NCBI RefSeq assembly: GCF_002204745.1
Contig: NZ_NIRR01000004.1
Span: 1 to 64,000, forward strand
Length of the DNA: 64,000 bases
Source: Hymenobacter amundsenii
Lineage (GTDB): Bacteria; Bacteroidota; Bacteroidia; Cytophagales; Hymenobacteraceae
Reading direction: 5' to 3'
How positions within the stretch are numbered: position 1 is the stretch's first letter; each line of letters opens with the position of its first letter. Under the pieces are notes generated by a model that worked only from the letters and a program-made list of their open reading frames with translations, was not told where the DNA came from and did not search any database. The position numbers were made by a program, and so were the translations under genes. This document shows, piece after piece, positions 25,439 through 33,222 of the stretch.

Positions 25439-27415
25439 ATGGCTCACAAGTACTCTTCAGCTATTTTATTGGCCGCTTTGCTGGCCGGCTCGGCCCAGGC
25501 CCAGGATTTCTCACGCGTGAAGCAGCGCGTCAGCTCCGAGGCCGGTTCGCCGGAGCTCATCAGCTTCAAGGCCGAACGCGCCTACAGTACCCAGGAAGTT
25601 CAGCAGCTGTTCCGCGACCAGCTGGCCCTCACCGCCGCCGACCAGCTGCTGCCCCTGCGTGCCAGTACCGACGCCCTGGGAATTGAGCACGAGAAGTATC
25701 AGCAGTACTACAAGGGCATCAAAGTGGAGCACGGCACCTACTCCGTCCACGCCCGTCAGGGCAAGGTGGAGGCCGTCAGCGGCCAGTTCGAGCAGATCCG
25801 GGGCCTCAACGCCACGCCCACGCTCGATGCCGCCGCCGCCCTGGGCCGCGCCACGGCGTTCGTAGGAGCCAAAACCTACATGTGGCAGGACGCCGAGCAG
25901 GAAGCCTACCTGCGCCAGCAGGAAAACAACCCCGCCGCTACTTACAAGCCCCAGGGCGAGCTGGTGGTGGTGCGCAACCAGCGCGCGGCCAACCCCCTGA
26001 AAACGGGCAAGCCCGTGCTGGCCTGGAAGTTCAACGTGTACGCCCAGGAGCCCGTCAGCCGCGCCTACATCTATGTGGACGCGCACACCGGCGACGTGGT
26101 AATGAAGGATGACATCATTAAGCATGCCGACGCAACTGGCTCGTTTGCCACTGCTTACAGCGGTACGGTTTCGGTGGCTACCGAAAGCTACGGTGGCTCG
26201 TTCCGCCTGCGCGAAACCACCCGCGGGCTCGGCATCGAAACGTACAACATGAAGAAGGGGACCAACTACAACCGGGCGGCCGACTTCACCGACGCCGATA
26301 ACAACTGGGTTGAGTACAACAACAGCACCTTCGATAACGTGGCCGGCGACGCCCACTTTGGGGCCCAGGCCACCTACGACTACTGGCAGGCCGTGCACGG
26401 CCGCAACTCCTACGACAACGCCGGGGCCAAAATCAAGAGCTACGTGCACTACGGCCGCAGCTACGAAAATGCCTACTGGAACGGCTCGGTGATGACTTAC
26501 GGCGACGGAGCCACCACCTTCAAGCCTCTGACCTCGCTGGACGTATGCGGCCACGAAATCGGCCACGCGGTCTGTGAGAAAACGGCTAACCTGACCTACT
26601 CGAACGAGTCGGGAGCCATGAACGAGGGCCTGTCCGACATCTGGGGGGCCTGCGTGGAAGCCCGCGCCGTGGCCCAGTTCGGCCTCACCGGCAAGAGCAC
26701 CTGGGACATTGGCGAGGAAATCAAGAAGGCCGGCGGGGCGCTACGCTCGATGAGCAACCCCAACCTCTACAACCAGCCCGACACCTATAAAGGCACCAAG
26801 TGGTACACCGGCACTTCCGACAACGGGGGCGTGCACACCAACTCGGGCGTGCTCAACTACTGGTTCTACCTGCTGACCCAGGGCGGCTCCGGCTCCAACG
26901 ACCTGGGCAACGCTTACTCGGTCAGCGGCCTGGGCATCGATAAAGCCGCCAAAATCACCTTCCGGATGGAAAGCGTGTACATGACGGCCTCCAGCACCTA
27001 CCCGCAGGCCCGCACCTACGCCATCCAAGCCGCTACCGACCTGTTCGGGGCCGGCTCGGTCGAGGTAACCGCCACTACCAACGCTTGGTACGCCGTGGGC
27101 GTGGGCACCACGACTACGGCGGCCGTGGCCGGTGGCACGACGGCTCCGGCCGGCGTAACCAGCCTGAGCGGCAACAGCGTAACGACGAGCATGAACGTTT
27201 TCCCGGTACCGGCCACCGATGAGCTGACCCTGGTGCTGCCCGGCGGTGCTGCTGCCACCAACGTGCGCGTAACCGACCTGCGCGGGGCTACCATACAGGC
27301 CGCTCGCTACGAGGGCAACAACCGCCTCAACGTGAGTGGACTGGCCAAAGGCGTATACTTGGTGTCGGCCACCGACGGCCAGCAGACCTACCGCATGCGC
27401 TTCAGCAAAGAGTAG
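25439..27415 (+). CDS. Secreted M4 (thermolysin-family) metallopeptidase with type IX secretion signal
   Basis: Extracellular zinc endopeptidase. Domains in the 658-residue protein: signal peptide (ends GSAQAQ); propeptide with FTP and PepSY-like parts (about 30-235); catalytic domain with HEIGH at 372-376; NEGLSD supplying the third zinc ligand; and a GVHTNSGV catalytic His. A C-terminal ~70-residue beta-sandwich (MNVFPVPATDELTLVL to YRMRFSKE) is a type A sorting domain for T9SS export. The ATG at 25439 is chosen for the signal peptide. Confidence 0.95.
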   Translation: MAHKYSSAILLAALLAGSAQAQDFSRVKQRVSSEAGSPELISFKAERAYSTQEVQQLFRDQLALTAADQLLPLRASTDALGIEHEKYQQYYKGIKVEHGTYSVHARQGKVEAVSGQFEQIRGLNATPTLDAAAALGRATAFVGAKTYMWQDAEQEAYLRQQENNPAATYKPQGELVVVRNQRAANPLKTGKPVLAWKFNVYAQEPVSRAYIYVDAHTGDVVMKDDIIKHADATGSFATAYSGTVSVATESYGGSFRLRETTRGLGIETYNMKKGTNYNRAADFTDADNNWVEYNNSTFDNVAGDAHFGAQATYDYWQAVHGRNSYDNAGAKIKSYVHYGRSYENAYWNGSVMTYGDGATTFKPLTSLDVCGHEIGHAVCEKTANLTYSNESGAMNEGLSDIWGACVEARAVAQFGLTGKSTWDIGEEIKKAGGALRSMSNPNLYNQPDTYKGTKWYTGTSDNGGVHTNSGVLNYWFYLLTQGGSGSNDLGNAYSVSGLGIDKAAKITFRMESVYMTASSTYPQARTYAIQAATDLFGAGSVEVTATTNAWYAVGVGTTTTAAVAGGTTAPAGVTSLSGNSVTTSMNVFPVPATDELTLVLPGGAAATNVRVTDLRGATIQAARYEGNNRLNVSGLAKGVYLVSATDGQQTYRMRFSKE

Positions 27416-27452
27416 GCATCGGGTCCGGGTTACGGACGCCCTGCCTGACGTA

Positions 27453-27490
27453 AAAACCGGCCTGCTACGTGCGTAGTAGGCCGGTTTTTT
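27453..27490 (+). terminator. M4 peptidase terminator
   Basis: A 16-bp stem with one G-T pair (27453-27468 with 27473-27488) followed by T residues, 37 nt after the stop. Confidence 0.75.
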
Positions 27491-27535
27491 TGCGTATCCG
27501 AAAGCGTTGATAAGTAGGTAGACTTCCGACGTTTC

Positions 27536-28126
27536 CTACGTCCCCAGCACGCCCTCCAACACCTGCCACACGTTGTCGGCCAGCAGCTTCTGGCCCTCGG
27601 CGTTGGGGTGCACGCCGTCGGGCAGGTTAAGGTGGCGCTGGCCGATGACGCCCTGGAGCAGGAAGGGCACGAAATCGACCTCGTTTTTATCGGCCAGCTG
27701 GCGGAACAGGGCCTTGAACTCCTGGGCGTAGTGGCCCATGCGGCCGCCGCCCAGGGTGGCCAGCGGCCCCAGGTCGAACGGAAACTCCAGGCCCACCAGC
27801 ACCCGGCGGGCTTCGGGGTGGGCGCGCTTCACTTCGTCGAGGATGAATTGCAGGTTTTGAGTGGTTTCGCGCACCGGAATGCCCCGCAACGCGTCGTTGG
27901 CCCCGAGTTCGAGCACGAACACGCCCAGCTGCTCGAAGCGGGCCAGCACGCCGGCTAGGCGCTGGCGGCCACCGGCCGTGGTTTCGCCGCTTACGCCGTA
28001 GTTGAGGGCGCGGTAGGGCAGGTTTTGGACAGTAAGCTTCTCCTGAATCCGGGACGGAAACGACTCGGTGGCGCGGAGCTGGTAACCCGCCGTAAGCGAG
28101 TCGCCGAAGAAGAGAATATCGGGCAT
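27536..28126 (-). CDS. SGNH-fold esterase (TesA/arylesterase type)
   Basis: A 196-residue GDSL hydrolase. FFGDSLTAGY contains the nucleophile Ser10, GANDALRG is the oxyanion block III and DGVHPN supplies the Asp and His. The family includes the periplasmic multifunctional esterase TesA. No signal peptide is visible from the chosen ATG (28126), nor in the six-residue longer form, so it may be cytoplasmic here. Confidence 0.9.
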   Translation of the reverse strand: MPDILFFGDSLTAGYQLRATESFPSRIQEKLTVQNLPYRALNYGVSGETTAGGRQRLAGVLARFEQLGVFVLELGANDALRGIPVRETTQNLQFILDEVKRAHPEARRVLVGLEFPFDLGPLATLGGGRMGHYAQEFKALFRQLADKNEVDFVPFLLQGVIGQRHLNLPDGVHPNAEGQKLLADNVWQVLEGVLGT

Positions 28127-28212
28127 AACAGAAAGGAAATTCAACGAAGAAAATCGGCAAAGCCTAACCGGGCCGGGCCGTTTTTCACATGGAAACAGCC
28201 GAAAAGCAGCTT

Positions 28213-29655
28213 CTACTTTTCCGGTTTGATTTCCTGCCCCTCATCCATCCGCCGGTACACCCCTTTGGTGCTGGTGGGCTGGTAGCGGCCGAACAGGTTG
28301 GGCACCTTGTATTGCAACTCGGGCATGAGGTTGCGCTGGTCGATGAGGTAGCGGGGCGGGCTGGAGCGGAAGTTGCGGGCCAGCCGGAATACGGCGTCGT
28401 ACTGGTTGAGGTGGCCGAAATCGGCCTGGGCCAGCTGCCAGTCGAGGTAGGGCGTGGCCAGGGAGTTATGGGCGTAGGGGCGCATATCGGGGCCGAGGAC
28501 TAGAATGCGTTGGTCCTGCAAAAACCGGTAGCGCGGGTTGGGCTGCACGGCGTAGCGGCTTTCGAGGGGTAGTTGCAGCACGTTGTCGAGGAAGAACACG
28601 GCCCGGTATCGCACCACCAGCACGGCCCCTACCAGCAGCAGCAGCCCCAGCTCGGGCACCCAGGCCCGCCGGCTCTTCTGCCACAAATACAGGCTGAAGT
28701 ACGTGAGCGGGGGCAGCACCAGCACCAGCGTACCCGGGGCCACGCCCCGGCCGGCCGCCGCCATCCCGCCCGCCACCAGCAGCCACCCTAGCATCAACTG
28801 CTGAAATTTCACTTGAAACACGAGGCCCGGGGGCTGGAGCAGACTGCGACCCAGGCCCAGTGCCAGCACCAGTCCTGGTATAATCAGCAGCCGCAGTTGC
28901 AGGGCCACGGGCAGCCCATCGGCCCCGGCCACGAGGCCGCTCAGCGTGGGCCGCAGGTGCAGTTGGGTGAAGGCGGGCAGCGAATCGGCGTAGAGGAAAA
29001 ACGTGGCCACCACCGCGTAGGGGAACAGGAATCCGCACACCAGCAGCAGAAAACTCCGAAACGAGTTGGCCGCGAACAGTACCACAGCAAACAGCCCCAA
29101 CAGCAGAAACAGCGCCAGCGGCAGGTAGCACAGCGCCGCCACCCCAATCAGGAAGCCGGCCCGGAACAGGCGTCGGTTGTCGTAGCCCTCACGCGAAGTG
29201 GGCAGCAGGGCGCTAAAGCCGGCAATCAGAAACGTGTGGCCCACCAGCAGGGGCGAGAGGATGTCGAGGTCGGTGGTAACCGAGCCCACCAGCAGGAATA
29301 CCAGCGCCGCTACGTAGCCGCGCTCGGGCAGCACATCGGCCCGGTTGAGCACAAAGTTGAAGCGCAGCCCCTGGAACGTGATCAGCACCAGTGCCAGCAG
29401 CCGGTAGAGCCACAGCGGCCGGTGGCCTACCAGCTCCAGGGCCCCCGCCAGGGCCGCAGCCAGCGGGGCCGTGCTGTCGTAGAGGTCGCGGTAGAGGTAG
29501 GCCCCCGCATTCAGCCGCTCGCCCAGCAGCATTTCGCGCAGCTCCACCGGCATCAGGGGCAGGCCCCAGGCCAGCAGCGGCAACCGTAGAGCCAGCAGCA
29601 GCCCCAGCAGCACGAGCAGGCGGGTAAGCAAGGCACTCTTAAAGAACTGGAGCAA
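28213..29655 (-). CDS. Polytopic membrane protein (DUF6427/mannosyltransferase-like)
   Basis: About 480 residues with roughly ten to twelve hydrophobic segments. A loop near the N-terminus (GERLNAGAYLYRDLYDSTAPLAA) has the acidic, GT-C-like pattern of integral membrane glycosyltransferases. A soluble C-terminal tail contains RYRFLQDQRILVLGPDMRP. I do not recognise a precise function. An ATG at 29748 would lie upstream of a -7 box (TATATTTG, 29712-29705), so the TTG at 29655 is a better start; this is uncertain. Confidence 0.75.
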   Translation of the reverse strand: MLQFFKSALLTRLLVLLGLLLALRLPLLAWGLPLMPVELREMLLGERLNAGAYLYRDLYDSTAPLAAALAGALELVGHRPLWLYRLLALVLITFQGLRFNFVLNRADVLPERGYVAALVFLLVGSVTTDLDILSPLLVGHTFLIAGFSALLPTSREGYDNRRLFRAGFLIGVAALCYLPLALFLLLGLFAVVLFAANSFRSFLLLVCGFLFPYAVVATFFLYADSLPAFTQLHLRPTLSGLVAGADGLPVALQLRLLIIPGLVLALGLGRSLLQPPGLVFQVKFQQLMLGWLLVAGGMAAAGRGVAPGTLVLVLPPLTYFSLYLWQKSRRAWVPELGLLLLVGAVLVVRYRAVFFLDNVLQLPLESRYAVQPNPRYRFLQDQRILVLGPDMRPYAHNSLATPYLDWQLAQADFGHLNQYDAVFRLARNFRSSPPRYLIDQRNLMPELQYKVPNLFGRYQPTSTKGVYRRMDEGQEIKPEK

Positions 29656-29704
29656 CGGGGAGCGGGGGTTGGAAAATGGAGAGCCTGGGAGGCCGGGGTA
29701 GCGA

Positions 29705-29712
29705 CAAATATA
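29705..29712 (-). promoter_or_regulatory. -7 box upstream of the polytopic membrane protein
   Basis: TATATTTG on the minus strand, 50 nt before the proposed TTG start. No TTG is seen at the -33 distance. Confidence 0.45.
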
Positions 29713-29834
29713 CGGGCATCCGGCAGCGGGTTTTCCGGAATCCGGCAATTTTCGCTGCGTAAATGGCCAACCGGCGGTGCGCTGCCGTACTTTACAGTTT
29801 GGCTGCCCTGGTTCCTACCCAAGCCTCCAGCGCG

Positions 29835-29842
29835 TATCTTTG
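29835..29842 (+). promoter_or_regulatory. -7 box directly upstream of rbfA
   Basis: TATCTTTG ends 9 nt before the rbfA ATG, predicting a leader of only a few nucleotides. Confidence 0.55.
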
Positions 29843-29851
29843 CCGGCTCTT

Positions 29852-30313
29852 ATGGAAAGCAAACGACAACAAAAAGTAGCTAGCCTGCTCCAGCAGGAGT
29901 TGGCCGCCGTATTTCAGCGCGAGCTGCCCCACCTGTTTCCGGGCCTGCCGCCGGGCATTGCTTTGGTGCGCGTATCGCCCGACTTGGGCGTGGCCCGCGT
30001 GTACCTGAGCGTGCTGGTGCTGGGCAACGCCGCTGCCGCCGCCGAAAAGGCCGACGAGCAGCTGGCACTGGTCAAGGACAACGGCAAGGCTATCCGGCAG
30101 GCGCTTGCCCAGCGCATCCGCCGCCAGCTGCGCATCGTGCCCGAGCTGGTATTCTTCCTCGACGACTCGGCCGCCTACGCCGCCCAGATGGACAAGGTGT
30201 TTGGCGACCTGGAGATTCCGGCCGCCCCGGAGGCCACCCCCGACGCCGCCGATGAGGCGCCCGAAGGCCGCGCCCCGCGCCCCCGCCTCTTCGCCGCCGA
30301 CGAGGACGAGTAG
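29852..30313 (+). CDS. rbfA: Ribosome-binding factor A
   Basis: Binds the 30S subunit and helps mature the 5' end of 16S rRNA. The 153-residue protein starts MESKRQQKVASLLQQELA, has the KH-like fold with VRVSPDLGVARVYLSVL and LRIVPELVFFLDDS, and ends in an acidic low-complexity tail. An open frame extends upstream, but the promoter motif at 29835 supports the ATG at 29852. LolC/E-like permease genes often follow rbfA in Bacteroidota, as happens here two genes later. Confidence 0.93.
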   Translation: MESKRQQKVASLLQQELAAVFQRELPHLFPGLPPGIALVRVSPDLGVARVYLSVLVLGNAAAAAEKADEQLALVKDNGKAIRQALAQRIRRQLRIVPELVFFLDDSAAYAAQMDKVFGDLEIPAAPEATPDAADEAPEGRAPRPRLFAADEDE

Positions 30314-30416
30314 GTGACTCGGTGAATGCGTGAATGAGTGAACTGTTCGGTCAGTCAGCCTCGTCCATCCCTTCACCAGCTCACCGATTCATTGATTTAC
30401 TCATTCACCGAGTCAC
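30314..30416. repeat. Inverted repeat directly after rbfA
   Basis: GTGACTCGGTGAATG (30314-30328) is exactly repeated in inverse at 30402-30416; intervening bases are variants of TGAATGAGTGA. The same words occur at 54766-54784 and 56262-56295. The repeat starts one base after the rbfA stop, and the following gene starts just beyond it. Confidence 0.8.
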
Positions 30417-30426
30417 TCATTCGATT

Positions 30427-31236
30427 TTGTACTACGACCCGATCAAGAAGTCGCTCGGCGACGTGTTCAACCGCACGCCCTTGCTGCGCCGCCTCTTCTA
30501 CCAGCTGCTCGATTTGCTGCTGCTGCGCACTTGGCACGTGCACCGCGAACTGCGCAAGTGGGGCAAAGGGCGCGCCGACGAGGCCCTAAACATCCTCGAT
30601 GCCGGCTCCGGCTACGGCCAGTACACGTACTGGCTATCGGGCCAGAGCCCGAAATGGGAAATTCTGGCCGTCGATGTGAAGGACGAGCAGGTGGCCGACT
30701 CGAACCGCTTCTTCCGCCAGATTGGCCGCACCAACGCCCAGTTCGCCGTCCAGGACTTGGTGCTCTATCAGCAACCCAACTCCTTCGACCTAGCCTTGTC
30801 GGTTGATGTGATGGAGCACATTCTGGAAGACGTGGAGGTATTCCGCAACATCCACGCCTCGCTCAAGGACGGCGGTATGCTGCTCATTTCCACCCCCAGC
30901 GACCAGGGCGGCTCCGACGTGCATTCCGACGGCGAAACCAGCTTCATCGAGGAGCACGTGCGCGACGGCTACAACATCCACGAAATCCAGCAGAAGCTGC
31001 GCACGGCTGGTTTCGAGCGCATCGAGGCCCAGTACAGCTACGGCGAGCCGGGGCAGGTATCGTGGCGGCTGAGCATGAAATACCCCATCCTGATGCTGGG
31101 CTACTCGAAGTGGTTTTTTCTGCTGCTGCCCTTCTACTACCTGCTCACGTTCCCGCTCTGCCTGGTCCTGAACTGGTTCGACGCCAACACCAAGCATGAC
31201 TCGGGCACCGGCCTGATTGTAAAAGCCTGGAAATAG
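30427..31236 (+). CDS. Class I SAM-dependent methyltransferase with C-terminal membrane segment
   Basis: A 269-residue protein. The SAM-binding motif I is DAGSGYGQYT, followed by AVDVKDEQ, DLALSVDVMEHILED and LLISTPSD, a Methyltransf_11/25 pattern. A hydrophobic stretch near the C-terminus (FFLLLPFYYLLTFPLCLVL) suggests membrane attachment, so lipid or glycan methylation is possible. The substrate is unknown. The open frame reaches 30334, but that part lies in an intergenic inverted repeat; the TTG at 30427 (MYYDPIKKSLGDVF) is the likelier start. Confidence 0.8.
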   Translation: MYYDPIKKSLGDVFNRTPLLRRLFYQLLDLLLLRTWHVHRELRKWGKGRADEALNILDAGSGYGQYTYWLSGQSPKWEILAVDVKDEQVADSNRFFRQIGRTNAQFAVQDLVLYQQPNSFDLALSVDVMEHILEDVEVFRNIHASLKDGGMLLISTPSDQGGSDVHSDGETSFIEEHVRDGYNIHEIQQKLRTAGFERIEAQYSYGEPGQVSWRLSMKYPILMLGYSKWFFLLLPFYYLLTFPLCLVLNWFDANTKHDSGTGLIVKAWK

Positions 31237-31296
31237 ACCTTTTCGGCTAAGGGGCGTATCTTGGCTTCGAAGTCCACTCCGCTTACCTTATTCATT

Positions 31297-31632
31297 ATGG
31301 CCGACAAGCGAGATTATTCGGAAATTATTGCCGAAATGCTCATCGAATTAGGCAAGCATAGTACGCTGCTGGACAAGCACGGCCGCGCCTTGGATAATAT
31401 CCTCCTCGTGCAGGAGAAGATGTTGGATACTCAGGACCAGATGCAGCAGACGCAGGAGCGCATCGCCGACCGGCTCGACCGCAGCGATGCGGGCTTCAAC
31501 CACTTCGCTGGTGCTGTGCTCGACCACCTCGGCGCCATCCGCTCCGACTTGCGCGACGTGCGTACCACGGTGTTTCAGGACCACGAGGACCGGTTGCGCC
31601 GCCTCGAAGATTTCATGCGCCGCGCCAGCTAA
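31297..31632 (+). CDS. Small coiled-coil hypothetical protein
   Basis: A 111-residue, highly charged helical protein. Heptad-like repeats run through nearly all of it (VQEKMLDTQDQMQQTQERI, then DLRDVRTTVFQDHEDRLRRLE), so a long coiled coil is likely. No enzyme motif, signal or membrane segment. A weak -7-like TATCTTGG lies 35 nt upstream. Function unknown. Confidence 0.7.
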   Translation: MADKRDYSEIIAEMLIELGKHSTLLDKHGRALDNILLVQEKMLDTQDQMQQTQERIADRLDRSDAGFNHFAGAVLDHLGAIRSDLRDVRTTVFQDHEDRLRRLEDFMRRAS

Positions 31633-31688
31633 GAGCCCGTTTTTCACACTATCTTTTTTCACCGACCCCGCCCAGCCGCGCCCCGCAC

Positions 31689-32915
31689 GTGAACGTACCG
31701 TTGCTCATTGCCCGGCGTTATTTTCTCTCGAAGAAGAAGCGCAACATCATCAGCATCATTTCCAACATCTCCATGGTAGGGGTGGCTGTGGGAACGACGG
31801 CGCTGATTATTGTGCTTTCAGTGTTCAACGGCCTCGAAGACCTCGTGCGCAGCCTCTACGGCAAATCCGACCCCGACCTGGTTATCACGTCCGTGCAGGG
31901 CAAGTCGTTCGAGTTGCCCGCCCCGCTGCTGGTGCGGGTGCGCAAGGCCCCCGGCGTAAGCCTTGTAACGGAAGTAATTGAGGACAACGCCCTGCTGCAG
32001 TACCGCGACCGGCAGATGGTGGTGAAAATGAAGGGCGTTTCGGACAACTACCACTACCAGAGCAACATCGACTCGGCCATCGTAGATGGTAGCCACGAGT
32101 TGCAGCGTAAGGGCCTCAGCTATGCCCTGATCGGGGCCGGCGTGCAGCACGAGCTCAGCATCACGCTCGACAACCGCTTTGCCCCCCTCAAGCTGCTTTA
32201 CCCCAAGGCCGGCAAGTTCAAGGTTTCCATGGACCCCGACGCCTATTTCACCCAGCAACCCATCCTGGCCGGGGGCGTGTTCCTCATCGAGCAGCGCATC
32301 GACGACAGCTACATTTTCGTGCCCCTGGAGTTTGCCCGTGAGTTGCTGCACTACGGCTCCCGCCGCACGGCCCTGGAAGTAAAGGTGAAGGCTGGCCAGG
32401 ACATCGACGACGTGCAGCAGACCTTGCGCAACACGCTGGGTAAGGGCTTCAAAGTGCTCAATTCCGATGAGCAGCACGTTTCGCTGCTCAAGGCCATTAA
32501 GGTGGAGAAGATGTTCGTGTTCATCACCTTCGCCTTCATCCTGCTCATTGCCAGCATCAACATCTTCTTCTCGCTCTCAATGCTCGTCATTGACAAGAAG
32601 AAGGACATGGCCGTGCTCATGGCTATGGGGGCCGGCCGGCGCACCATCCGCAATATTTTCCTCTTCGAGGGGGCCATTGTGGCCCAGGTAGGGGCCATTA
32701 CGGGCCTGGTGGTGGGCGTGAGTATCTGCTGGCTCCAGCAAACCTTCCACATTGTGAGCATGGGCATGGCCACCAGCGTCGTCGACTCATATCCGGTTAA
32801 GATGCAGCTCTCCGACGTGGTGCTTACCGGCGTGGCCATCATCTTTATCACCATTTCGGTATCGATTCGGCCGGCCCTGAACGCCTCCCGTCTCGACGTG
32901 CGCGACAACCTCTAG
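31689..32915 (+). CDS. LolC/LolE-like ABC transporter permease
   Basis: A 408-residue FtsX/MacB-family permease, probably part of the machine that releases lipoproteins from the inner membrane. One N-terminal membrane segment (about 22-48), a large periplasmic domain and three C-terminal segments including SINIFFSLSMLVIDKKKDMAVL (coupling-helix region). Start codon GTG. The matching ATPase (LolD-like) is not in the window. The RYFLSKKKRNIISIISNIS start is typical of Bacteroidota LolC/E-like permeases. Confidence 0.88.
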   Translation: MNVPLLIARRYFLSKKKRNIISIISNISMVGVAVGTTALIIVLSVFNGLEDLVRSLYGKSDPDLVITSVQGKSFELPAPLLVRVRKAPGVSLVTEVIEDNALLQYRDRQMVVKMKGVSDNYHYQSNIDSAIVDGSHELQRKGLSYALIGAGVQHELSITLDNRFAPLKLLYPKAGKFKVSMDPDAYFTQQPILAGGVFLIEQRIDDSYIFVPLEFARELLHYGSRRTALEVKVKAGQDIDDVQQTLRNTLGKGFKVLNSDEQHVSLLKAIKVEKMFVFITFAFILLIASINIFFSLSMLVIDKKKDMAVLMAMGAGRRTIRNIFLFEGAIVAQVGAITGLVVGVSICWLQQTFHIVSMGMATSVVDSYPVKMQLSDVVLTGVAIIFITISVSIRPALNASRLDVRDNL

Positions 32916-33222
32916 CGCCTCTGCCGGACCTGCCGGGCCGCGGGCTCAGCCCAATCCGGCCAGTCTGTTTTCAGCATATCACTTTTTCTAACCGGGCCCG
33001 CAACGGCCAGCGGGCCGGCCACGCGCTTTCTTTTCGCAACGAAACGGCATTAAGCAGGCAAGTCTGTTACCTTCGTAGATGGTATAGGGCCCTTCGACCC
33101 AATCATACAGGCAGTCTGTCTTTTAAATATGACTATTCTTTGATAGTGATAGTGTAATATGCTGAAAATTACGTTATTTAGCACTCGGTACTTTTCCCAC
33201 ATTGCCTACTTATAGCCCGAGC
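32916..33222. other. Intergenic region before the SNF2 helicase
   Basis: The left half is GC-rich, the right half (about 33100-33180) strongly AT-rich, consistent with a promoter region for the helicase, but no full TTG/TAnnTTTG pair was found. No gene seen. Confidence 0.5.
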